A DNA stretch of 8,730 nucleotides. Origin: Candidatus Pacearchaeota archaeon. GTDB taxonomy: Archaea; Nanobdellota; Nanobdellia; Pacearchaeales; GW2011-AR1. Position numbers and translations under genes: made by a program. Below the pieces are notes generated by a model, which saw nothing but the letters and a program-made list of their open reading frames with translations, was not told the origin of the DNA and made no database searches. Below, in pieces: positions 1-4,788 of this stretch (positions are counted from its first letter, which is position 1; each line of letters opens with the position of its first letter). The stretch lies in contig JAUYJY010000045.1 of NCBI GenBank assembly GCA_030699205.1, positions 1-8,730 of the forward strand, given 5' to 3'.

Positions 1-50
1 TTCGCTCCGAACCACGTTGCACTCTCACGCCACTTCGTTCCGTTCGGGGC

Positions 51-143
51 ACATAACAGGCATTAACAGGAAACCTCGTTGCACTTCGGTTTCCCAAATT
101 TTGCTCCTTCGTCGCAAAACTTCTGTTAATGCCGATGTTATGT
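51..143. repeat. Branched attC-like hairpin element A
   Basis: Seen directly: ACATAAC + A + GGCATTAACAG (51-69) pairs with CTGTTAATGCC + GAT + GTTATGT (123-143), a perfect 18-bp stem except for a 2-nt asymmetry (A on the left arm, GAT on the right). Inside are two further hairpins: GAAACC/GGTTTC (70-75 with 88-93) and TTTTGC/GCAAAA (99-104 with 114-119), so it would fold as a three-way junction. The linker CCCAAATTT (93-101) is identical in element B at 3063-3071. The AAC...GTT ends and the bulge resemble integron attC sites (R''/L''/L'/R' boxes), where extrahelical bases on the folded bottom strand set polarity; this homology is an inference, and the GTTATGT end fits the GTTRRRY consensus imperfectly. 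Confidence 0.7.
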
Positions 144-244
144 CTAATTGTGAGAAGGCACTAAACTTTGAGAATTAAAAGATAGTTAAAGATGGCACTT
201 CAATACCCCCGACCACCCACCCCTAAATAGCAGATTGTCGCTTT

Positions 245-253
245 AAGAAAAAA
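245..253 (-). terminator. Possible oligo-T terminator for the 306-827 gene
   Basis: Read on the minus strand, the transcript leaving the stop codon at 306 passes two GAA-loop hairpins (285-297, 267-277) and then an oligo-T tract (complement of agaaaaaac). Archaeal RNA polymerase terminates at oligo-T, so this is a plausible end, though the hairpins may serve the repeat rather than termination. Confidence 0.35.
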
Positions 254-266
254 CTGGCAGGGGCTT

Positions 267-284
267 GTCCTTCGGACAGATAGT
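267..284 (+). repeat. 18-bp direct repeat, copy 1
   Basis: GTCCTTCGGACAGATAGT occurs identically here and at 3262-3279. Both copies lie just beyond the stop codon of a minus-strand gene (306 and 3305) and are each followed by a second hairpin of different sequence but the same TTC loop. The first 11 bases form the hairpin GTCC-TTC-GGAC. Confidence 0.85.
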
Positions 285-305
285 TTGCTTCGCAAATATT
301 TTTAT

Positions 306-827
306 CTAAACATTCAACCAAAACAAATTCTTATCAAAATTATAAACAAAATTTTGTGGAGAGGTTATTTTCCACTTCCCAAATGCTATTTTTTTATACA
401 CTCTCCCATTTCGCACCACAACTCTCCTATATTTTATTTGCATATCAAAATCTATTGAAGAAATTTTATTATTCTTAACAAAATCTTCAAGTTTAACTCC
501 ATATTTATTTGTTAAATCCTTTAAGTAAAAATGCCCAAACCCTTCCGTAAAAGGTTGTAATATCCAATGTTTTTTATCCCCATAAAATCCGTCTTTAAAT
601 TCAAATAATTCATTATTTACCTTAGATAATAATTTTCCAAAAACTTCAACTTCCACCTTACTTTTATTTACCATTGTAAAGCCCAGATGGGTAAGTTCTT
701 CTTTCTTTTCTTCTTTTATCTGTTTAATGCTAAAAGATACAAGAGGATTGTAAATGTCTTTTGCGATTAAGTAGGTAAGATAAGCATAAACTACTAAAGC
801 AACGAAACTTAACCATTCAACTACCAT
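306..827 (-). CDS. Small single-pass membrane protein, unknown function
   Basis: I do not recognise a family. The 173-residue product starts MVVEWLSFVALVVYAYLTYL, a hydrophobic segment at about residues 4-22 followed by KD and a charged IKQIKEEKKEE stretch near 35-45, suggesting one N-terminal membrane anchor (or uncleaved signal) and a soluble remainder rich in lysine and aromatic residues. There is no visible catalytic motif. The ATG lies about 36 nt downstream of a TATA-like box (859-867), implying a short leader without a ribosome binding site. It is divergent from the restriction-modification pair with a 112-bp gap, the same arrangement as the kinase gene in module 2, so it belongs to the module rather than the host neighbourhood. 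It could be an accessory to the restriction system or an unrelated passenger. Confidence 0.75.
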   Translation of the reverse strand: MVVEWLSFVALVVYAYLTYLIAKDIYNPLVSFSIKQIKEEKKEELTHLGFTMVNKSKVEVEVFGKLLSKVNNELFEFKDGFYGDKKHWILQPFTEGFGHFYLKDLTNKYGVKLEDFVKNNKISSIDFDMQIKYRRVVVRNGRVYKKIAFGKWKITSPQNFVYNFDKNLFWLNV

Positions 828-858
828 AAAAAAGAAATCAGGAAGATTTTTTTTAAAG

Positions 859-867
859 ATTTATATG
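859..867 (-). promoter_or_regulatory. TATA box for the membrane-protein gene
   Basis: The minus strand reads CATATAAAT, centred 36 nt before the ATG at 827. With the usual archaeal TATA-to-start spacing of 25-28 nt, transcription would begin about 9 nt before the ATG. The divergent plus-strand promoter uses the identical nonamer. Confidence 0.5.
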
Positions 868-897
868 GTAGACTTTTTAGATTAGATAAAGCAAAAA

Positions 898-906
898 CAT
901 ATAAAT
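898..906 (+). promoter_or_regulatory. TATA box for the restriction-modification operon
   Basis: CATATAAAT centred about 38 nt before the ATG at 940, placing the start site near 929. The short leader carries GAGG (931-934) 5 nt before the ATG, a possible ribosome binding site that supports this start. Confidence 0.55.
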
Positions 907-939
907 ATAACCCTTGATTAGATATTATAAGAGGCAAAA

Positions 940-1800
940 ATGGTGACCAATATCCTTAAAGCGATAATTACGATAAAAAAGAGAAAAGATTTTGATTTAT
1001 CAAAAATCGGAGTTGTTTCTAAAGATAGAGCTTCTGCTGTAAATCGAGCTAATAATATGGGCGAAGCATTAGAGTTTTTCACAAAAGATGCTTTTTGTAA
1101 TACCTTTGAAGAAACCAACGCCCAAAGGAAAAAAGAAGCTTACAGCGAAAATTTCTCTTATTTAGGAAACCAAAATAATCCGCCAGACATTATTATAAAA
1201 AATAGCGATGCAATAGAAGTTAAAAAAATTGATGGAGTTAGAGCATCTGATTTAGCATTAAATAGTTCTTATCCAAAAGCAAAATTACATAAAGATAGTC
1301 CGATGATAACTTCTGCTTGTAGAAATTGCGAAAAATGGACAGAGAAAGATATTATTTATGCTGTTGGACATATTGATAATCATAATTTGAAAATTTTGTC
1401 TTTAGTATATGGCGATTGTTACGCCGCGAGTAAAGAAGTCTATGAAAGAATTAAAGACAAAATTAGCACAGGATTAAAAGAGATGGATTTAGAATTCTCA
1501 GAAACTAAAGAATTGGGAAGAGTAAATAGAGTAGACCCTTTGGGAATTACAAATCTTAGAATAAGGGGAATGTGGACTATTCAAAATCCATTAAAGGTTT
1601 ACAAAGAATTATTTGGTTTAAATGGAAATGGTTTTCAATTATTCGCCTTAATGAGAAAATCAAAATATGATTCTTTTCCAAAAGAAGATAAAACGGCAAT
1701 AGAAAAAGAAACTGGAATTAATATAAAAGATGTAAAAATTCAAGACCCAGATAATCCTGCCAAACAAATTTTAGCTAAATTAATTGTGGTGAGGAAATGA
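940..1800 (+). CDS. NgoPII-like type II restriction endonuclease (GGCC)
   Basis: Predicted to cut double-stranded DNA at GGCC unless methylated by the next gene. The 286-residue product matches my memory of the NgoPII family along its length: NRANNMGEALEFFTKDAFC near 35-53, SYLGNQNNPPDIII (73-86), DAIEVKKI (90-97), LALNSSYPKAKLHKDSPMI (105-123), VYGDCYAA (156-163) and GRVNRVDPLGITNLRIRGMW (193-212). The PD-(D/E)xK nuclease core is D83, then E93-V-K95. CRNC (127-130) contributes a cysteine pair. The length is normal for the family. The gene overlaps the methyltransferase by ATGA, indicating translational coupling. The first codon ATG has GAGG 5 nt upstream. Specificity rests on family memory plus the matching methyltransferase type; an isoschizomer is possible. 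Confidence 0.88.
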   Translation: MVTNILKAIITIKKRKDFDLSKIGVVSKDRASAVNRANNMGEALEFFTKDAFCNTFEETNAQRKKEAYSENFSYLGNQNNPPDIIIKNSDAIEVKKIDGVRASDLALNSSYPKAKLHKDSPMITSACRNCEKWTEKDIIYAVGHIDNHNLKILSLVYGDCYAASKEVYERIKDKISTGLKEMDLEFSETKELGRVNRVDPLGITNLRIRGMWTIQNPLKVYKELFGLNGNGFQLFALMRKSKYDSFPKEDKTAIEKETGINIKDVKIQDPDNPAKQILAKLIVVRK

Positions 1801-2867
1801 AAATAGCATCATTCTTTTCAGGAGCAGGGGGGCTTGACTTAGGTTTTACTAACGCAGGTTTTGATTTAGCTTTTGCTAATGATAATTGGGAAGGATGTTG
1901 GGAAACTTTTGAAAAAAACCATAACCATCCAATTTGTAAAAAATCCATAACTGAAATAAAACCTGAAGAAATACCCGAAGTTATTGGATTTGTCGGGGGT
2001 CCACCTTGTCAAAGTTGGAGTCTTGCAGGAGCAATGCGAGGAATAAATGATTCAAGAGGAAAATTATTTTATAACTATGTTGAATTAATAAAAGCACAAC
2101 AACCTTTATTTTTCCTAGCTGAAAATGTCCCCGGGCTTTTATCTGATAAACATCTTCCTGAATTTATTAAAATTATTAAAGCATTTAATGAAATAGGTTA
2201 TAATGTTTCTTATGAATTGTTAAATGCTAAGGATTATGGAGTTCCACAAGATAGGCAAAGAGTTATTATTGTAGGTTATCATAAAAAATTGGGTAAAAAA
2301 TTTGAATTTCCAAAACCAACAAATTCTTATGTTTTTTTAAGAGATGCTATCGGAGATTTGCCTTCTGCAAAATCTGCAAAAGAAAAAAATAAAACAAATG
2401 GAAAAACAGAAATTCCAAACCACGAATATATGAATGGGGGATTTTCTACAATTTATATGTCTCGAAATCGTGTAAGAAGTTGGGATGAACATTCATTCAC
2501 CATTCAAGCAGGAGGAAGACACGCTCCAATTCATCCTCAAGCTCCAAAAATGAAATTTATAGAACAAAATAAAAGAGAATTTGTAAAAGGGAAAGAAAAT
2601 CTTTACAGAAGATTATCTGTAAGAGAATGTGCAAGAATACAAACATTTCCAGACGACTTTATATTTTATTATAATGATGTTGCCGATGGATATAAAATGA
2701 TTGGAAATGCTGTTCCTGTTAAACTTGCGGAAGCAATAGCAAATAAAATAATAGAAGACATTGCACCAAAGAAAAGTAATTTTGTAATTGTAAAATCTTC
2801 TTTTTCGGAAAAAGAAGCAAAAACGCCCCTGCCTGTCCGTTCGGACATTTTGTCTGCTTCGCAATAA
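1797..2867 (+). CDS. DNA (cytosine-5)-methyltransferase, HaeIII/NgoPII type
   Basis: Transfers a methyl group from SAM to C5 of cytosine, probably in GGCC, protecting the DNA from the upstream nuclease. The conserved motifs of the family appear in order: I FSGAGGLDLGF (7-17), IV GGPPCQSWS (67-75) with catalytic C71, VI ENV (109-111), VIII QDRQR (151-155), a target-recognition region at about 165-265, IX RRLSVRECARIQTFPDDF (271-288) and X GNAVPVKLAEAIA (303-315). The ATG at 1797 overlaps the endonuclease stop and has GAGG just upstream. Oddity: the last residues, about TPLPVRSDILSASQ, are encoded by the right inverted-repeat arm (from 2825), including its TTC-loop hairpins, and the TAA stop is also within the repeat. 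The functional protein probably ends near residue 325, so the tail is a repeat-derived extension. Confidence 0.95.
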   Translation: MKIASFFSGAGGLDLGFTNAGFDLAFANDNWEGCWETFEKNHNHPICKKSITEIKPEEIPEVIGFVGGPPCQSWSLAGAMRGINDSRGKLFYNYVELIKAQQPLFFLAENVPGLLSDKHLPEFIKIIKAFNEIGYNVSYELLNAKDYGVPQDRQRVIIVGYHKKLGKKFEFPKPTNSYVFLRDAIGDLPSAKSAKEKNKTNGKTEIPNHEYMNGGFSTIYMSRNRVRSWDEHSFTIQAGGRHAPIHPQAPKMKFIEQNKREFVKGKENLYRRLSVRECARIQTFPDDFIFYYNDVADGYKMIGNAVPVKLAEAIANKIIEDIAPKKSNFVIVKSSFSEKEAKTPLPVRSDILSASQ

Positions 2868-2956
2868 TTTATTTAGCGACAATCTGAAATTATTTGAACA
2901 GCGTCCCGCCGTCCTGAAGTGCCATCTTTAAAATTAATAAAAGTGCCTTCTCACAA
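2825..2956 (-). repeat. Right inverted-repeat arm of module 1
   Basis: Mirror of 148-293, with the four perfect blocks of 9-17 bp listed there. It overlaps the 3' end of the methyltransferase gene. Two features are not inverted relative to the left arm: the hairpins GTCC-GTTC-GGAC (2835-2846) and TGC-TTC-GCA (within 2855-2863) keep TTC on the + strand, and the tract between the second and third blocks (2901-2914, CGTCCCGCCGTCC) is again C-rich on the + strand. The spacers differ in sequence from the left arm, so the blocks rather than the whole arm are conserved. Confidence 0.85.
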
Positions 2957-3023
2957 CTCTGCGAAATTCTTTGGAGAATTTCTTGTCACGCCTTGCAGGC
3001 TCTCGGGCTAAAGCTCTCGGAAG
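2957..3023 (+). other. Spacer with small hairpins between module 1 and element B
   Basis: No gene is seen here. It holds GAAATTC/GAATTTC (2963-2969 with 2976-2982), GCCT-TGC-AGGC (2990-3000) and a direct repeat GCTCTCGG twice (3000-3020). TCACGCC at 2986-2992 also occurs upstream of element A at 25-31, so the segment just before each branched element is itself related. Confidence 0.5.
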
Positions 3024-3107
3024 ACATAACAGCGATTATCTGGGATTTTCCTGCGAAAAATCCCCAAATTTCACTTCGTGAAACTTCAGATAATCGCGAT
3101 GTTAGTT
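3024..3107. repeat. Branched attC-like hairpin element B
   Basis: Same fold as element A with different stem sequence. ACATAAC + A + GCGATTATCTG (3024-3042) faces CAGATAATCGC + GAT + GTTAGTT (3087-3107): the inner 11 bp are perfect, the A versus GAT bulge is identical to element A, and the terminal heptamer pairs only over TAAC/GTTA. Inner hairpins are GGATTTT/AAAATCC (3043-3049 with 3057-3063) and TTTCAC-TTC-GTGAAA (3069-3083). The linker CCCAAATTT (3063-3071) and the AAACTTC before the closing arm match element A. GTTAGTT is one base from the attC core-site consensus GTTRRRY. It is in the same orientation as A, as expected for recombination sites between cassettes. Confidence 0.7.
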
Positions 3108-3111
3108 TCAA

Positions 3112-3258
3112 TTTTTGAGAATGCCTACAAGTTAAAGTTCAAACAAGAAATAGGAAATAATATTTTTTAACCCACCCAATAGGAGAGACGCACGCAGTTT
3201 TCTTTTCAAGAAAACTAGATAGCAAAAACTTCGTTTTTGAATTTATATGGGGATTTCC
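3112..3258 (+). repeat. Left inverted-repeat arm of module 2
   Basis: Mirrored by 8412-8530 through the blocks TTTTTGAGAATGCC (3112-3125 with 8517-8530), AAATAATATTTTTT (3155-3168 with 8487-8500), GAGAGACGCACGC (3183-3195 with 8457-8469, one mismatch) and ATGGGGATTTCC (3247-3258 with 8412-8423). Between the second and third blocks is CCCACCC (3171-3177). Between the third and fourth are two perfect hairpins with TTC loops: a 9-bp stem AGTTTTCTT/AAGAAAACT (3196-3216) and a 7-bp stem CAAAAAC/GTTTTTG (3223-3239). With element B and the hairpins up to 3294 it accounts for the gene-free stretch 2868-3304. Confidence 0.85.
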
Positions 3259-3261
3259 TTA

Positions 3262-3279
3262 GTCCTTCGGACAGATAGT
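3262..3279 (+). repeat. 18-bp direct repeat, copy 2
   Basis: Identical to 267-284. Here the following hairpin is CTCGCT-TTC-AGCGAG (3280-3294), where copy 1 has TTTGC-TTC-GCAAA: both strands of the stem changed while pairing and loop stayed. Confidence 0.85.
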
Positions 3280-3304
3280 CTCGCTTTCAGCGAGTGATTA
3301 TAAT

Positions 3305-3904
3305 TCAAATAAGATTTTTGGATTTTAGAATAGATAAAACTTGGTTTTGTGCCTCTTTAACACCAACTTTTTGCGTATTTATTATAATACTAGCAAACTT
3401 TTTGGTTGGTTCGACATATTTTTTTTGCATTGGAATCAGTATCTTCTCAATATATTCTGGATTCTGTTTTTTAGTTCTTCTTCTTTTCATTCTTTCTTCA
3501 GTAGACAAATCCAGAAATATAGAAAGATCATATAATTGTCTTACTTTTTCGTTTGCAAGAGCCATATAACCCTCAATAAAGATTATTTTTTTTGATTTAA
3601 TCATATGGGGTACTCTTTTCCAATTTTCAGAATATGAGGGATTATATTTTTCATTTTTAGTCATTATTTTAAAATCTTTTCCTTCTTTTAATTTTGTTAA
3701 ATCCAAAAACAATTTATCAAAATCAATTGCCTCTAGACAATCCCAATTTTTCATCCCTTGATAAACTGGGACTTGTTCTATGGATTTTTGATAGTCTGTA
3801 AAATATATAACTTCTATCAATTCTGGGAACTGTTCTTGTAGGGTATAGACTAATGTAGATTTCCCGGATCCAGTACTTCCTGCAACACAGATTAAATAGA
3901 CCAT
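3305..3904 (-). CDS. P-loop kinase of the uridine kinase/PRK-like type
   Basis: Probably phosphorylates a nucleoside or other small substrate with ATP. The 199-residue product has Walker A GSTGSGKST (9-17) after a short beta strand, a Walker B-like IIFIEGYMAL (107-116), then LYDLSIFLDLSTEERMKRRRTK (124-145), which follows the pattern of uridine kinases and related NRK-type kinases: a strand ending in D, then an arginine-rich lid. YVEPTKKFASIII (163-175) also matches the end of that fold. The length fits (about 200). The ATG lies 26-27 nt from a TATA box, so the mRNA is probably leaderless. It is divergent from the nucleotidyltransferase operon with a 107-bp gap that holds two facing promoters, suggesting co-regulation. 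A polynucleotide or RNA-end kinase cannot be excluded; the substrate is not readable from the sequence. Confidence 0.85.
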   Translation of the reverse strand: MVYLICVAGSTGSGKSTLVYTLQEQFPELIEVIYFTDYQKSIEQVPVYQGMKNWDCLEAIDFDKLFLDLTKLKEGKDFKIMTKNEKYNPSYSENWKRVPHMIKSKKIIFIEGYMALANEKVRQLYDLSIFLDLSTEERMKRRRTKKQNPEYIEKILIPMQKKYVEPTKKFASIIINTQKVGVKEAQNQVLSILKSKNLI

Positions 3905-3926
3905 ATTAAATTAACTAAAATTAAAG

Positions 3927-3935
3927 ATTTATAAC
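3927..3935 (-). promoter_or_regulatory. TATA box for the kinase gene (leaderless)
   Basis: The minus strand reads GTTATAAAT with AGTAAAT just upstream as a possible BRE. Its centre is about 27 nt before the ATG at 3904, which places the transcription start at or next to the start codon. Between this box and the facing one is AGTTA...TAACT (3945-3949, 3964-3968), a weak candidate operator. Confidence 0.6.
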
Positions 3936-3982
3936 ATTTACTAAAGTTAATCAATTGCAACTGTAACTAATTAAGAGTAACA

Positions 3983-3990
3983 TTTATAAA
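3983..3990 (+). promoter_or_regulatory. TATA box for the module 2 operon (leaderless)
   Basis: TTTATAAA centred about 26 nt before the ATG at 4012, with AGAGTAACA upstream as a possible BRE. No ribosome binding site precedes the ATG. This is the classical spacing for archaeal leaderless transcripts and resembles the facing kinase promoter (AGTAA.. then TTATAAA in both). Confidence 0.65.
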
Positions 3991-4011
3991 ACTCTTCATA
4001 ATACTATATTT

Positions 4012-4788
4012 ATGGAAAAACAAGCATTCGAAGGAAGACTAGAACATTATTCAAGAGTGTATGAATCTGCTAAATTTACAGATTGGAATAGATTTCACCT
4101 TTGTTTAAACGATTTGGAAGAAACTATACTGGCAACATTTTCAGATAATATTCCTTTAGTAAAATTGGTTGGGTCTTCTGCAACTAGAACTATGAGAAAG
4201 GGTGAAGAAGATTTAGATTTTGCAGTAGCTTTTCAAAGTCCTATGAGTAATGAAGAATTTTTAGAGAGAATAAGAGAAACAGATTTAAGAATAACCGATG
4301 TAAATCAAAATAATAAATATGGTTATGTAAGAATAAGTGGGAATCATAATGAAATGGATTTTGTTTTAGTTCCTATGAGAAATCCAAACGGAAATATACA
4401 AACTTACGAACAAGATGCCTTTTACCATCCAGAATTTATTAATAAACATAAACAATCTACTCATGCTCGAAATGTAATTTTAATGAAAGAGTTTTTTGAA
4501 CAAATAGGAGTGTATAAAGAAGTAAAAGGAATAGGTTGTGAGTTAATGACCTTGCATTTTCGAGATTTTGATCTTATGTTAGATTCATTTGCTAGACGCG
4601 ACGCTTTGAGAATAAATTTTAGTCCAGATAGTTTAATATATTCTCAAGCTCCTTTAGTCATTGATTATCCTCATTTAGGAAGACGCTCATTTACAGAAAA
4701 AGTAACTCAAGAGATTTACGGACACATCCAAGAATCCGCAAGAAAAGTTTTAGAAGATTATGAGACTCTTAAGGTAAAAGAAAAATGA
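4012..4788 (+). CDS. Short CCA-adding/OAS-superfamily nucleotidyltransferase
   Basis: Predicted to transfer a nucleotide from an NTP to an RNA end, a protein or another nucleotide. The polymerase-beta fold active site is visible: GSS (54-56), paired acidic residues in DLDFAV (D67, D69) and a third Asp in NEMDFVLVP (D116). The following region matches archaeal class I CCA-adding enzymes: DAFYHPEFINKH (135-146), NVILMKEFFEQIGVYKEVKGIGCELMTLHF (154-183, compare their GVYG...SGYLCELLI) and PLVIDYPHLGRRSFTEKV (214-231, compare PLIVIDP...RNVA). It is 258 residues against about 440 for the archaeal enzyme, lacking the C-terminal body and tail domains that grip tRNA, so a different substrate is likely. 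It heads a four-gene operon and overlaps the next gene by ATGA. A cGAS/CD-NTase-like signal synthase is an alternative; the substrate is unknown. Confidence 0.82.
   Translation: MEKQAFEGRLEHYSRVYESAKFTDWNRFHLCLNDLEETILATFSDNIPLVKLVGSSATRTMRKGEEDLDFAVAFQSPMSNEEFLERIRETDLRITDVNQNNKYGYVRISGNHNEMDFVLVPMRNPNGNIQTYEQDAFYHPEFINKHKQSTHARNVILMKEFFEQIGVYKEVKGIGCELMTLHFRDFDLMLDSFARRDALRINFSPDSLIYSQAPLVIDYPHLGRRSFTEKVTQEIYGHIQESARKVLEDYETLKVKEK

Larger units (their letters stand above)
148..293 (+). repeat. Left inverted-repeat arm of module 1
   Basis: Four blocks match the reverse complement of 2825-2956 in mirrored order: TTGTGAGAAGGCACT (148-162 with 2942-2956), TTAAAGATGGCACTTCA (186-202 with 2915-2931), CAGATTGTCGCT (231-242 with 2875-2886) and GGCAGGGGC (256-264 with 2825-2833). 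Between the second and third blocks is a C-rich tract (205-223) containing CACCCACCCC. The inner end carries two mini-hairpins with TTC loops, GTCC-TTC-GGAC (267-277) and TTTGC-TTC-GCAAA (285-297). With element A this explains all of the gene-free stretch before the first gene. Confidence 0.85.

Noticed and set aside
1..305. CRISPR array or tRNA gene in the repeat-rich left end
   Set aside because: There is no regular repeat-spacer pattern and no cloverleaf with T-arm sequence; the pairing is explained by element A and the left arm.
918..1118. Minus-strand frame opposite the endonuclease, and similar frames opposite the methyltransferase and the HD gene
   Set aside because: They lie antisense to well-supported genes and show no family features.
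148..2956. Interpretation of module 1 as an IS or composite transposon
   Set aside because: No transposase, no target-site duplication visible at the arm ends, and arms are mosaics rather than uniform terminal repeats.
51..3107. Interpretation as a standard integron
   Set aside because: No integrase gene or attI is in the window, cassettes are multi-gene with own promoters, core sites are imperfect and the elements are branched; kept only as attC-like.
4012..4788. CBASS-type cyclic nucleotide synthase
   Set aside because: The sequence pattern fits CCA-adding enzymes better, and no recognisable CBASS effector or Cap2/Cap3 partner is present; retained only as an alternative.
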